From positions 86,741 to 150,740 of the IMG/VR virus record IMGVR_UViG_3300042484_002275: a DNA stretch of 64,000 nt. One strand, given 5' to 3'. A program made the translations under genes and the position numbers. Source of the stretch: a virus. A model generated the notes under the pieces. That model worked only from the letters and a program-made list of their open reading frames with translations. It did not search any database and was not told the origin of the DNA. This document shows positions 21,147 through 31,388 of the stretch, one piece after another (position 1 is the stretch's first letter; the number at the start of each line of letters is the position of its first letter).

Positions 21147-22259
21147 ATGGCAGTATACAGAATATTTCCCGAAAAAGATACATTTATATCAACAGAAGTT
21201 CCTACAGGTAATGCTGGAAAGGATGAAATAATTGAAATAGGAGGGTATGTAGATATATCAGATACAGGAGAAACTAACCGTATATTAATACAGTATAGTA
21301 CTTCCGAAATTCAAGATGTAATAGCTAATAAAATAGGAGCAGCAACTTATAGTGCTAGTTTAAACCTATACCTAGCAGATGCTTATGAAATACCAGTTAA
21401 CTACAGTCTCTATGCCTATCCGGTATACGGAGCATGGGATAACGGGGTAGGAAAGTTTGGAGATATTCCAACAAATACAACAGGAGTTTCCTGGCAGTAT
21501 AAAAAAGCAGGAGGAACAGATGCATGGACAGTAACAGGATTTGTAGCAAATACAACCGGTTCATACTTATCTGGATCAATAGCAGGAGGAGGAAACTGGT
21601 ATACAACCGTAGGGGGTATTAGTCAGGAATTTACACAGTCACATGCTTTCAATTCTAGTAACGATGTTAACATAAATGTTACAAAAGCTATTCAACTCTT
21701 TAATATAGGTACAATTGATAATAACGGGTTTATAATAAAACTGCCTAATAATTTAGAATATAATACTACATCCTCTATCCGACTTAAATACTATGGTGCA
21801 GATACAAATACTATCTACCCACCATTCTTAGAGTTTAAATGGGATGACAGTGTATACAGTACAGGATCTTTATCAGTTCTTTCAAATAGTATTTCAATTG
21901 TTAACCTAACAAATAATAAAGGGAAGTATGCCGATGTAGGAAAGCAAAGATTTAGAGTATCTGCAAGACCTAAATACCCGGTTAGATCATTCACAACCTC
22001 TTCAGCATATTTAACAAACCACGCCCTACCCTCAGGTTCATACTGGGGATTAAGAGATGAGAACACAGAAGAGATGGTTGTTGATTTTGATACTAAGTTT
22101 ACTAAGATAAGTTGTGATTCAAATGGATCATTCTTCGATGTGTATATGGATGGCTTGCAACCGGAGAGATATTATCGTATATTAGTAAAAACGACTTTAG
22201 ATGGAAGCACTACAGTAGTAGATAACCAAAATATATTTAAAGTAGTAAGAAATGGCTAA
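21147..22259 (+). CDS. Baseplate wedge or tail-tip structural protein, 370 aa
   Basis: All-beta throughout. The N-terminal half (YRIFPEKDTFISTEVPTGN and onward) looks like a DNRLRE-type beta domain; the C-terminal 100 residues (YWGLRDENTEEMVVDFDTKF) resemble a fibronectin-like end. It lies directly after gp6, where gp7 and gp8 stand in T4. A gp8-like role is possible, but similarity is not clear to my eye. Confidence 0.55.
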   Translation: MAVYRIFPEKDTFISTEVPTGNAGKDEIIEIGGYVDISDTGETNRILIQYSTSEIQDVIANKIGAATYSASLNLYLADAYEIPVNYSLYAYPVYGAWDNGVGKFGDIPTNTTGVSWQYKKAGGTDAWTVTGFVANTTGSYLSGSIAGGGNWYTTVGGISQEFTQSHAFNSSNDVNINVTKAIQLFNIGTIDNNGFIIKLPNNLEYNTTSSIRLKYYGADTNTIYPPFLEFKWDDSVYSTGSLSVLSNSISIVNLTNNKGKYADVGKQRFRVSARPKYPVRSFTTSSAYLTNHALPSGSYWGLRDENTEEMVVDFDTKFTKISCDSNGSFFDVYMDGLQPERYYRILVKTTLDGSTTVVDNQNIFKVVRNG

Positions 22260-22590
22260 TGATATTAACATACAGAAAACTGTATTTAGCTCCACAGAGT
22301 TTAATAAAGTTATTGATAATAATTTTAAAACCTTCACTCAACCAGTACCAGAGGAAGATACAGATACTCCGGAAGAGTTATTTAGGTTATACGAAAAGCT
22401 TTACTATGTTATAGATGTAACTGGAGATACAGATTCACATGAATACCTAGTAAAAAAGAGCTCTGAATTACTAACTTTTGATAGAGTAACAGAAGATATT
22501 CAACCTTTACTGGATGAAATAGCACAATTAAGACAAGAAAACCTAGCACTAAGTCAGGAAGTACTTACATTAGAAACAAAGACAGCATAG
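22252..22590 (+). CDS. Small wedge-operon protein, 112 aa
   Basis: Begins MANDINIQKTVFSSTEFNKV and ends in a coiled coil (LDEIAQLRQENLALSQEVLT). It overlaps the 21147 gene by eight bases and abuts the 1212-residue gene. It could be an assembly partner (trimeriser) for that large protein. Confidence 0.55.
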   Translation: MANDINIQKTVFSSTEFNKVIDNNFKTFTQPVPEEDTDTPEELFRLYEKLYYVIDVTGDTDSHEYLVKKSSELLTFDRVTEDIQPLLDEIAQLRQENLALSQEVLTLETKTA

Positions 22591-25500
22591 ATGGCAGATA
22601 TAGTTTATACAGCTTACCAAGACTCACCAGAAGCTATAACAGGCTTTGAACAATTCTCTCAGGAAGATCAAGCCCTAGTAAGCTCATTTGAGATCAACAG
22701 CGTATTTGACCCAGCCAAGCATTACTCGGAAATACATATACTATCTCTAGCAGATGAATTACTAGAAAGTAGTTACAATTACACCTCGTATAAGTTACTA
22801 GGAAATGCCCAATCTGCCGGACAGTCAGGAGCATCGGTACTAACTCTAGACCCTATACAGGATAGTAAGGCTTATGGATACGAAAATGGAGGAGTAAAAC
22901 TACTTTACCATTTTCTAGATGATCTGTACACCGAAGATAATAATACCCTAGAGTTCTTTATACAAGATATCTCAGCTGATAGAACAGAATTATCACTATC
23001 TACTTTAAATCTAATACCAGAGACTATTACTGCAATAACCTCTAAAATTAAAACTAACCTACAAAGCCAATCTTACTTTACCGGGTTTAGGTTAAATTTT
23101 AAAGATAACGATTTATTCATTGCAACAAACATAGATACTTTAGATACAAGCGCTGGAACGGTAGTTGTAGTTAAGTTATACGAACCGCTACCTACTCTTT
23201 ATGATATAAAAAGTAAACTAAATATAGTAGATGTAGTATCAAACTCAGTAGCTTATGAGGTAGATGCAGAAACAGTTATACCCCCTACAGTAGCTCCAAC
23301 CTTAAGATCTCCTAATTTTAACATTGATATAACAGATCAAAGCATAATACCTACAGGGTATTATAATTACGACGAATTATTTAGCTACCCAGTTAATAAC
23401 GCTAACAGCCAAATATTTTCAACCGTTAGTGAAAAGGGAATAGACATAAGTGTTGATTATACTACATTTAATGACTTTGTACATTTCTCATCAGCACAAG
23501 AACGACTTTTAAACTTTAAGTATAAAGTAGACTTATTAGAGACTTACTCTGGAAGCATAGCCTCAATTGCAAACGCAACCCTAGGCTCTACAGGGATATC
23601 TGGAAGTAGAACATACTACGAAGGATTAATGGCAGGAGTTGTAGATAATTTTGATCATTACGAAAGATTCTTATACTACGAATCAGGAAGTAGTTCTTGG
23701 CCAAAGAGTAATACTACAAAACCATACGTAAACAAACTTAGCACAGATCCAGAATCGGTAACTTGGTATACAAGTCAAATTGCAACTGCAGTCGAGTATG
23801 ATTTAGTAAATTATAACTCGCTGGTATATAGTATTCCAACCTACCTAAGAGATGATGCAAACAATGAAAACTATTTGACATTTGTTTACATGGTAGGGCA
23901 GCACTTTGATAACTTGTGGTTATACGCAAAAGCAGTAACAGATAAGTATGATGCTGATAATAGAATAGATTTTGGTATATCAAAAGACTTAGTTGCAGAG
24001 GCGTTAAGAAACTTTGGAGTAAAGTTATATACCTCTAATAAATCAGTAGAAGATCTTTTTAGTACATTTATAGGACAATCATACCAGTCAGGAAGCGAGG
24101 TAATTAACCACTACATAACAGGTTCTTTAACAGGATCAAATACCCCTATTCAACCTACCTCATATAATGATTACCAAAAAGAAGTACAAAAACGTGTTTA
24201 CCACAACTTACCTTTACTTTTAAAATCTAAAGGAACTGAAAGAGGATTAAGAGCATTAATAAACTGTTACGGCATACCAGGAGATATTTTAGACATAAAA
24301 CTATCAGGCGGTAGAGATACGAATAATCTTCCATTTTTTGGGGACTACAGAGCATCTACTTCATCTATAGATAAAGTACGTTTAGATAATACCGGTAGCA
24401 TAGTAACGGGAAGTACCTTATCAAACTTTACTTCTATAGTAAAGCGAGATTCAAAATACACAGACGATTTACACCTTATCGAGGTAGGGTTCTCCCCTAC
24501 AGATAATGTTGATGAATATATCTTATCAAACTCAATATCCACCTTTACCATTGACAGGTATTTAGGGGATCCAAGCAACCTAACATCTGACAACTATTCA
24601 GGACTAGGAGCATTAGCAGAAGGAATCTTAGGTAACCTACAGCAGTATAACCTGCAAGATTATGTAAGATTAATCAAATTTTTTGATAATACAATCTTTA
24701 AAACAATTAAAGATTTTATACCAGCTAAAGCAACTGCCGACACAGGTATAGTTATTAAACCAAACTTACTTAATAGGTCTAAAGCAAAATCAGTAACTGT
24801 TACCGGAACACAACCAGAGTATACAGGATCAATCGATACTGCTTTTATAACAGGATCAGATGGTGGAGCATTTACAACCTCTACAAGACACTCAGATCCT
24901 TCTTGGACAGAGGTATTACAAACCCCTCAAGGTTTAGCAAATAGCTACATTAATCAAGGTACAGATCAACCACTCTATACAGGAGAGTTAGGAGGAACAG
25001 AAATAAGAGTATCAAATGGAGAATTAAACGAAGCAAATCCGCACAAATACATAGATACATATAGTACAATACCTAAGAATGTAATATTAATAAAGGACTT
25101 CCCAGCAGATATCTGTGCAATAGAATCAGCATATCCTTCAGTGAATATTTCACTCCCTCAAAACGTAGATGTAAGAACTGCATTTAATATACCGGGAGAC
25201 AACTACGTCACATATTACTCAGGATCAACAGATATAACAACTACCGCTAGTGCTTTCCCAATGACTACTAACTACACCACTTTCGCTATTACTGCATCAA
25301 AGACAGGTATAGCAGGGTGTACAGGGTCAAAAGTATATACAACAAGTTTTTGTTCAATATCATTAACATCATCAGGATCAACAACACTTGTACAGCAAAA
25401 CACTTCATACGATCTTACAACATGGTTTACATCTTCATACAATACAAACTTAACATACACCCTGTATACTAACAATGGAACCGTTTCTTCTAATATTAGC

Positions 25501-26229
25501 AATTCAGGAAGTTATATATTTACAGTTGATACTGGAAGTTACATTTATGTAGAAGTAAGTGATCCAATTACCATAGATTCATGTACTCAAAAAACAAGGG
25601 ACATACTGGTACAACCACAGGTAACAGTAACAATGGATACATCAGGAAGTAATTATTTATACGATGGGCTGCCATTAGGACCAAGTACAAGTACACTACT
25701 TAATAGATTCTACCCAGATACACCAGGTGCAAGAACGTATTACTATTACGGAAGTCCATTTACAGGCTCAACATATACAACACAATCAAACCAGCCAACA
25801 GCTAGTGGAAATTACGAAGTATACGTAAGAGTTCCATCAGATATATACTACCCAGAAATAACATCTTCACGTTTACCATTTACTATCTATAAAAACATAT
25901 TAACAATAGAAGCAAACGATAGATTAATACCTACAGAAGGAACAGCTTCAGAATACGTTACAAGTTCTACAAACAATACTTATACAGTATTTAATCTACA
26001 GAATAACGAAACAACAAGTAGTGTAATTTCAGGAACAGTAACGTATACATCAAACTATACAGAATCAACACCAGGAGGAACAACAGGTATTTATATCCGT
26101 CCAATAGTAACAGAACTATCAGCAATTAACTACACATTTATAAGTAGTGACGGAGTGGTAACAATAGGAGGTACAACGTACAATCCTTCCGACTACTCAG
26201 CAGATGATTACATAACAGGTTCAGTATAA
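22591..26229 (+). CDS. Large baseplate protein, gp7-like position, 1212 aa
   Basis: Comparable in size to T4 gp7 and placed after gp25 and gp6. Residues 1-800 are mixed alpha/beta with clusters seen in T4-like wedge proteins (YQKEVQKRVYHNLPLLLKSK, GTERGLRALINCYGIPGDIL). The last about 300 residues are very rich in Ser, Thr and Tyr and read as Ig-like or MBG-type beta modules (NILTIEANDRLIPTEGT), which gp7 of T4 lacks. The added part may be exposed at the baseplate edge and bind cell-surface sugars. Confidence 0.65.
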   Translation: MADIVYTAYQDSPEAITGFEQFSQEDQALVSSFEINSVFDPAKHYSEIHILSLADELLESSYNYTSYKLLGNAQSAGQSGASVLTLDPIQDSKAYGYENGGVKLLYHFLDDLYTEDNNTLEFFIQDISADRTELSLSTLNLIPETITAITSKIKTNLQSQSYFTGFRLNFKDNDLFIATNIDTLDTSAGTVVVVKLYEPLPTLYDIKSKLNIVDVVSNSVAYEVDAETVIPPTVAPTLRSPNFNIDITDQSIIPTGYYNYDELFSYPVNNANSQIFSTVSEKGIDISVDYTTFNDFVHFSSAQERLLNFKYKVDLLETYSGSIASIANATLGSTGISGSRTYYEGLMAGVVDNFDHYERFLYYESGSSSWPKSNTTKPYVNKLSTDPESVTWYTSQIATAVEYDLVNYNSLVYSIPTYLRDDANNENYLTFVYMVGQHFDNLWLYAKAVTDKYDADNRIDFGISKDLVAEALRNFGVKLYTSNKSVEDLFSTFIGQSYQSGSEVINHYITGSLTGSNTPIQPTSYNDYQKEVQKRVYHNLPLLLKSKGTERGLRALINCYGIPGDILDIKLSGGRDTNNLPFFGDYRASTSSIDKVRLDNTGSIVTGSTLSNFTSIVKRDSKYTDDLHLIEVGFSPTDNVDEYILSNSISTFTIDRYLGDPSNLTSDNYSGLGALAEGILGNLQQYNLQDYVRLIKFFDNTIFKTIKDFIPAKATADTGIVIKPNLLNRSKAKSVTVTGTQPEYTGSIDTAFITGSDGGAFTTSTRHSDPSWTEVLQTPQGLANSYINQGTDQPLYTGELGGTEIRVSNGELNEANPHKYIDTYSTIPKNVILIKDFPADICAIESAYPSVNISLPQNVDVRTAFNIPGDNYVTYYSGSTDITTTASAFPMTTNYTTFAITASKTGIAGCTGSKVYTTSFCSISLTSSGSTTLVQQNTSYDLTTWFTSSYNTNLTYTLYTNNGTVSSNISNSGSYIFTVDTGSYIYVEVSDPITIDSCTQKTRDILVQPQVTVTMDTSGSNYLYDGLPLGPSTSTLLNRFYPDTPGARTYYYYGSPFTGSTYTTQSNQPTASGNYEVYVRVPSDIYYPEITSSRLPFTIYKNILTIEANDRLIPTEGTASEYVTSSTNNTYTVFNLQNNETTSSVISGTVTYTSNYTESTPGGTTGIYIRPIVTELSAINYTFISSDGVVTIGGTTYNPSDYSADDYITGSV

Positions 26230-26247
26230 CAGAATAAATTAAAAATT

Positions 26248-26646
26248 ATGGCAACACCAAAAACAAAGACAGAACTAACCGCACTAATTAACAGTTATAT
26301 AGCGGATACAGCTCCAAATATAAAAAAAGAAGAACATAAAGAGATTGAATTAGCAATACTTGATCGTGTAGATGCTAGAGTGCTTACTACAGGTACGTTT
26401 ACCCATGGAAATATCACCAATTTTGAATCTAAAACTATTACCTTCACAAAAACAATATACACAACAAATTACTTAGTAAACATAACACCATTCGATCCAC
26501 CACCCTATACCCTTTACTCCTATAGAACCTCTTGGGCAATAACAAACAAAACAACAACAGGATTCACAGCACAGTTAAAGAGAAACGGCTCACAAGGTTC
26601 AGGAAGGTTTTTTTATGTAGTTATTAATTTAAGTAATACAATATAA
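26248..26646 (+). CDS. Tail-tip paralogue A, 132 aa
   Basis: Shares with the next two genes a helical N-terminal unit (TELTALINSYIADTAPNIKK, then an EHKEIELAILD helix) and a C-terminal beta domain that differs in sequence. This arrangement, a common base with variable heads, suits receptor-binding or accessory tip proteins. No signal peptide. Confidence 0.6.
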   Translation: MATPKTKTELTALINSYIADTAPNIKKEEHKEIELAILDRVDARVLTTGTFTHGNITNFESKTITFTKTIYTTNYLVNITPFDPPPYTLYSYRTSWAITNKTTTGFTAQLKRNGSQGSGRFFYVVINLSNTI

Positions 26647-26686
26647 AGCAGGTAATTATATTAATATCTTTCAAATAAAGTAAATA

Positions 26687-27097
26687 ATGGCAAAGACAAG
26701 GGCAAAAATGAACGAGTTGATAATTGCAAACCTAAGTTCATCACCTGCAGATAAGATAACTGCACTAGAGCATAATGAGGTTGCAAGAGAATCTGTAGAG
26801 TATATTACAGGACAGGTTGTAGCAGGAGGTAGTGTACCTATAGGAAATATACTCGGAGGAGATAATAACTTTGGACCAATATCACTAGGGGTAACCCTAC
26901 CAGACACAAACTACGGAATAGTAGGGCACTTGACATCCCTAATTGCAGGAGGAGGAAATCAGTGGGATTATGATAATGATGGAGTTTGGCAGTTGGCTGC
27001 AAAGACAACAACATCTTTTACAATAAGACTAGGAGAATGGGCAGGACATGGTCAAAATTTAAACTTTGACTGGTTAGCAATAATAGATCAAGTATAG
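26687..27097 (+). CDS. Tail-tip paralogue B, 136 aa
   Basis: N-terminal unit MNELIIANLSSSPADKITAL plus EHNEVARESVEYI aligns with paralogues A and C. The C-terminal domain is Gly-rich (GGDNNFGPISLGVTLPDTNY) and ends FDWLAIIDQV, a tail-fibre tip style of ending. Forty bases separate it from paralogue A, without a clear promoter. Confidence 0.6.
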   Translation: MAKTRAKMNELIIANLSSSPADKITALEHNEVARESVEYITGQVVAGGSVPIGNILGGDNNFGPISLGVTLPDTNYGIVGHLTSLIAGGGNQWDYDNDGVWQLAAKTTTSFTIRLGEWAGHGQNLNFDWLAIIDQV

Positions 27098-27137
27098 TAG
27101 TATACACTGTAGTAATTAACATAAGTACGTATATAAA

Positions 27138-27533
27138 ATGGCAACACAAAAGGCAACAACACTAGCTCTAATTAATACAAATATAGTAAATAAACCAGCT
27201 AAAATATCTCCTGCAGATCATAGAGAGGTATCACAGGCAATGGTAGGATGTATAGATAATAGGTTCCTAATAGCAGGAACCCAAGCATTAGTGAGAATAG
27301 ACACACCCGATCAAAAATTTACAATAGTATTCAATGCAATAGACACAATAAATTATACTGTAGTATATTCAATTAGCTCAGCAACAGTTTTTGCAAACAA
27401 CGCTGCAAATTTTATTACAATAAAAGACAAAGGAACAACTCAATTTGATGTTTTAATGAGATCTGTTAATCAAACTCCAACAGCAAACATAACTTTTGAG
27501 TATGCATTATTTAGAACATCTGAACCTTCGTAA
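27138..27533 (+). CDS. Tail-tip paralogue C, 131 aa
   Basis: Third copy: TLALINTNIVNKPAKISPAD and HREVSQAMVGCID match the N-terminal unit of A and B, while the beta domain is again different and ends FEYALFRTSEPS. Three tandem copies with conserved N-termini and divergent C-termini suggest selection on the outer surface. Confidence 0.6.
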   Translation: MATQKATTLALINTNIVNKPAKISPADHREVSQAMVGCIDNRFLIAGTQALVRIDTPDQKFTIVFNAIDTINYTVVYSISSATVFANNAANFITIKDKGTTQFDVLMRSVNQTPTANITFEYALFRTSEPS

Positions 27534-27545
27534 AAATAACAACTA

Positions 27546-28856
27546 ATGACTTTAGCAGAATTCAAATACTTAGCAGCAAATACTACTCAAGGTTTAATTA
27601 CCTACGGGAACTATGTAGCACAGTTATACTGGCCCTCAGGATATGTTGCCCCCAGTTATGGCACATACGGAAACGAAGTAATAATATTATTTAATATCTA
27701 CCCAGGTAACGTAATAAGAGTAGATGCAATAGGCTTGCAGATATCCAATTTTCCACTAGAAGTACTAGAACAAGTTATAGCAATAGATGTAAATATACCA
27801 GGAGTAGGTCCTATGCAAAACGTACAAACTATGGATTCTGATGTACCTTATAGACGGGTAGAAAAAACTGTAAACGGGCCGTATTTTATATATGCATTTT
27901 CACCAGAAGATCAACGAATAGCCATAAACTCTCCTACAACCGGTTCAGAAGGTTACGAAGAATATAGCTCATTTACAGCGCTAGAATATCCTAGTATATC
28001 TTTTTTCCGTAGAGCAGTAGACTACGATTTAGAATTAATAATTAATAAACCTAGAGAATCTAGCTATATCTATAAATGTGATAGAGTAAACCCAACACTT
28101 ACCTCAAAAACAAATCCTGTAAACCTACCTAATATCTTAGCCAATGCCGCACCATCTGCTACAGTACAAGACAGTAACTATACGAGTACACCATGGGTGA
28201 ATGCAAGATATCAAGGAAGTAAACTAGATACAGCCACAAACACAGGTACAGATCCATTTATACAAGGAGCGTTTTTTAAAGGAGCATTTTTTACAAAAGA
28301 CGTAACAGATAGTTACATAGAAAACTTAGTATCTACAAGTAACATAACATATATAGATTATTTCGCAGTAAGTAAATTATCAACACCTGCATATACAGTA
28401 GAAAGCTTAAACTTAAAACTCTCAACAAATATCAATACCAGCTCAATACTACAAACAGTAACAGATCTACTGCCAGCTTCAAATACAGACATAGCAATTG
28501 GAGATCTTCTACAAATAAGTAATAAGACTTCAGGAGACTTTACAGGAGAGGTATTAAGAGTAAATATACCGACTCCACCGGGACTGTACACTCCTTATGA
28601 ATTTCTAACAAGAAATGTAATATCAGGAGAAACCTCAGCAATTAACACAGTAAGGAGTTATTCAAATACTCCCCGTACAGATTATTTAGCTCAAGATACT
28701 GTATACAGGATAGTACCTGTTCAGATATTACAGATAGGTAAGGCAAAGACCACTGCTGTACAGGAGGGTAAGTTAAAGATAGAGGGTACTGAGGGGATTC
28801 TAACCCTTAGTATAGATGGATACGTAATAAGTGGAAGCACTAGAGCATTTATATAG
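27546..28856 (+). CDS. Structural protein of the tail-tip region, 436 aa
   Basis: All-beta, without Cys-rich or enzymatic motifs, and its end (TEGILTLSIDGYVISGSTRA) is strand-rich. It follows the three paralogues by 12 bases and precedes a late promoter motif. Probably a baseplate or fibre-attachment protein; I cannot match it to a T4 gene. Confidence 0.5.
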   Translation: MTLAEFKYLAANTTQGLITYGNYVAQLYWPSGYVAPSYGTYGNEVIILFNIYPGNVIRVDAIGLQISNFPLEVLEQVIAIDVNIPGVGPMQNVQTMDSDVPYRRVEKTVNGPYFIYAFSPEDQRIAINSPTTGSEGYEEYSSFTALEYPSISFFRRAVDYDLELIINKPRESSYIYKCDRVNPTLTSKTNPVNLPNILANAAPSATVQDSNYTSTPWVNARYQGSKLDTATNTGTDPFIQGAFFKGAFFTKDVTDSYIENLVSTSNITYIDYFAVSKLSTPAYTVESLNLKLSTNINTSSILQTVTDLLPASNTDIAIGDLLQISNKTSGDFTGEVLRVNIPTPPGLYTPYEFLTRNVISGETSAINTVRSYSNTPRTDYLAQDTVYRIVPVQILQIGKAKTTAVQEGKLKIEGTEGILTLSIDGYVISGSTRAFI

Positions 28857-28872
28857 AAACAATAACACGATA

Positions 28873-28883
28873 TATTTATTAAT
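28873..28883 (+). promoter_or_regulatory. Candidate late promoter motif
   Basis: TATTTATTAAT, exactly 25 bases before the next start codon. Confidence 0.6.
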
Positions 28884-28897
28884 AAAAACAAAGTAAA

Positions 28898-29554
28898 ATG
28901 GGATACTTAAGTAATACAGTAGTAACTGTAGATGCAATTTTAACAAAAAAAGGAAGAGAATTACTTGCAAGAGGAGATGGTTCTTTTAAAATAACACAAT
29001 TTGCCTTAGCAGATGATGAAATAGACTATACTCTTTACAATCCAGCTCATATATCCGGATCAGCTTACTACGGAGAAGCTATTGAAGCAATGCCGTTATT
29101 AGAAGCATTTCCTGATGAGTCACAAATTATGAAGTACAAACTGACAACTCTTCCAAGAGGTACAGCCAAGCTACCAGTAATCGACCTAGGATTCTCAGCA
29201 ATAGTATTAAAACAAGGAGCATCACTTGCAATCACACCTCAAACACTAAACTACCTTAGTAGTACAAATACTTTTGAAGCAGGAGGATATGTAGCAACTA
29301 TAGCAGATGCTAGAGTATTAAACACATTTAACGGAGTAGGAATTAATACAACAGAAGCAGTAGCATTAAATTCAACAACTACACTAGGTACTAATGTATC
29401 TAAAACAGTAATTGGAACTTCTATCAATTTAACTGCTACAACAGTTAATACTCTATTTGGAACAAATACATCACTACAAACAACCATTACAGTAGTAGGT
29501 AGAGATTCAGGAGCTAGATTAACAATTCCAGTAACAATCACAAAAGTAAACTAA
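28898..29554 (+). CDS. Structural protein of the tail-fibre operon, 218 aa
   Basis: The N-terminus (MGYLSNTVVTVDAILTKKGR, then ELLARGDGSFKITQFALADD) resembles a structural protein common in T4-like phages of aquatic bacteria, where 'TKKGRELLA...FKITQFAL.DDE' recurs. The C-terminal half is Thr/Val-rich beta sequence. Probably a fibre base or baseplate accessory protein. First gene of the fibre operon. Confidence 0.6.
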   Translation: MGYLSNTVVTVDAILTKKGRELLARGDGSFKITQFALADDEIDYTLYNPAHISGSAYYGEAIEAMPLLEAFPDESQIMKYKLTTLPRGTAKLPVIDLGFSAIVLKQGASLAITPQTLNYLSSTNTFEAGGYVATIADARVLNTFNGVGINTTEAVALNSTTTLGTNVSKTVIGTSINLTATTVNTLFGTNTSLQTTITVVGRDSGARLTIPVTITKVN

Positions 29555-29560
29555 TAAGAT

Positions 29561-30553
29561 ATGTCATTTAAAAGATTCGATACAGAAGATATAGCATTAA
29601 GTGCAGATTCAGTAGTAGCACCAGCTTGGTCAAATCAGATAACTAAGCTAACTTCTATGGCTCTTGGTACACAAGCAAACCTATCATCAGGAAAGTACTA
29701 CTATAATGTTTATACCCCAACTGTGACAGATACTCAATTCTCTACAGCATACGGAAATAGAAACGGAAGTGGTTCTACATTAATTACTTCTACAGAGGTG
29801 GGTAAGTCTCCTTCATCTGTGATATACGGACAGTATAGGACTTTAATTAATGGAGATGAGAATACAGATTTTAACTTCGGAGGACCTACACCAGACTCAG
29901 TACATGTAATAACAGTTAATAGAGCTAGATTTAAAGAAAAATTACTACCAGGTAGTTTTGAACTAACACTAACAAGCGGTAGCAACACAATTACACTTGT
30001 AGATAACAGTAGTACTATAAGTACACTTTCTTATGTAGATGCAGGAAGAGTATACGACATAGTTAGTGGTTCAATTACAAATGGAGTTTATAGCGCTAAT
30101 AGTACCTTTACAGCAGCATCAGGATCTTTTGGTAAATTTTTACCAGATGTAGGTATCTTTATATTTAACGCTAACGCACTTAAAGACTCCACTTATGGAA
30201 TTAATTTACTTGTATCTGAAAGTTATAATGCAGAAGGAAATAATAAGCAAGCGTTTACTAATGCAATTATCTCTGGATCAAACTTCAGTGTAAGATCAGA
30301 AGAAACAATCACATCAAACTATGTATTTGTTAGGGTTAGAAATACAGAGTTTAACTACTCAACAAATCCATCTAACATTTCAGGTTCAGGTGATTTAAGA
30401 CATAGTATAATGATAAACAGTCCACAAGCTTACATGACTACAGTTGGACTGTATAACGATAACAATGACTTACTAGGAGTGGCAAAACTATCAAAGCCAT
30501 TAATTAAAGACTTTACAAAAGAAGCATTAATACGAATTAAACTTGACTTTTAA
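29561..30553 (+). CDS. Tail-fibre-region paralogue 1, 330 aa
   Basis: An all-beta protein whose last 75 residues match those of the next gene: NTEFNYSTNPSNISGSG and YMTTVGLYNDNNDLLGVAKL here, ESEYNYTYNPSVLSGS and YITTVGLYNDANELIAVGKM there. The shared C-terminal module probably attaches both to the same site, or forms the same trimer contact. The N-terminal parts differ. A structural role is inferred from context. Confidence 0.6.
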   Translation: MSFKRFDTEDIALSADSVVAPAWSNQITKLTSMALGTQANLSSGKYYYNVYTPTVTDTQFSTAYGNRNGSGSTLITSTEVGKSPSSVIYGQYRTLINGDENTDFNFGGPTPDSVHVITVNRARFKEKLLPGSFELTLTSGSNTITLVDNSSTISTLSYVDAGRVYDIVSGSITNGVYSANSTFTAASGSFGKFLPDVGIFIFNANALKDSTYGINLLVSESYNAEGNNKQAFTNAIISGSNFSVRSEETITSNYVFVRVRNTEFNYSTNPSNISGSGDLRHSIMINSPQAYMTTVGLYNDNNDLLGVAKLSKPLIKDFTKEALIRIKLDF

Positions 30554-30556
30554 TGA

Positions 30557-31378
30557 ATGGGTGCTTACAAAAAATTAAACAAACAGGATGCCTACATAAC
30601 AACCTACGTTGCTCATAAGCAGTGGTCAATACCTCTCGCTCAGTATCCCACTTACGAGATATCCACAACATTAGCAGACGAAAGTTATAAAAGTAGCTTA
30701 TCGCAACTATACTACCCTAGTAAATCTCTAGGGAACATAGTTTCACATTCATTCGACTACTACCCGCAAACTACTCTATACAACTCAGAATCTAGAAACC
30801 TTACTGGAGACGCTTTAGTTGTATCAATTCCGAGAACATTATACGGAACAAGTATAAAACCGGGAGTTATACTAGGTTTTTACGGAGCAATCAACTCACA
30901 GTTTGTAAATAGAATTATTCTTGATGATTTAGAAGGTAGTCTCTACATATCAGGGAGCTCCCCTAGACTGTATGTAGGAGATATTATATACACCCATGGA
31001 ATAGCAGTAATTACTCAAGGAGAATATGTATATGGTAGTATTAGTAGCGTAGCTTTTAAATCAAGCCAACCTATTTATACATATAATTATCACTGTAAGA
31101 TAAGAGAGTCGGAGTATAACTATACCTATAACCCATCAGTATTGAGTGGATCTATAAAAACGATCTACGATAGTACCGGAAATGTTTATTCAACAACCGG
31201 AAGTGTTAATGATGGAGCATTAAAAAATAATGTAACAGGAAGTTCTTTTCAACCGTATATAACAACAGTAGGATTATATAATGATGCAAACGAATTAATT
31301 GCAGTGGGAAAAATGTCACAACCAGTACCTAAACCTGCTAATACAGAAATGACAATTGTAGTAAAAATAGATATTTAA
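30557..31378 (+). CDS. Tail-fibre-region paralogue 2, 273 aa
   Basis: Carries the same C-terminal module as the preceding protein (YITTVGLYNDANELIAVGKM) after a different, Tyr/Ser-rich beta N-terminal domain. Two paralogues side by side, directly before the long fibre, suggest connector proteins between baseplate and fibre. Confidence 0.6.
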   Translation: MGAYKKLNKQDAYITTYVAHKQWSIPLAQYPTYEISTTLADESYKSSLSQLYYPSKSLGNIVSHSFDYYPQTTLYNSESRNLTGDALVVSIPRTLYGTSIKPGVILGFYGAINSQFVNRIILDDLEGSLYISGSSPRLYVGDIIYTHGIAVITQGEYVYGSISSVAFKSSQPIYTYNYHCKIRESEYNYTYNPSVLSGSIKTIYDSTGNVYSTTGSVNDGALKNNVTGSSFQPYITTVGLYNDANELIAVGKMSQPVPKPANTEMTIVVKIDI

Positions 31379-31388
31379 AAAATAAAAC

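Noticed and set aside
26248-27533. Diversity-generating retroelement targets
   Set aside because: No reverse transcriptase, template repeat or adenine-biased variable repeat is visible in this window.
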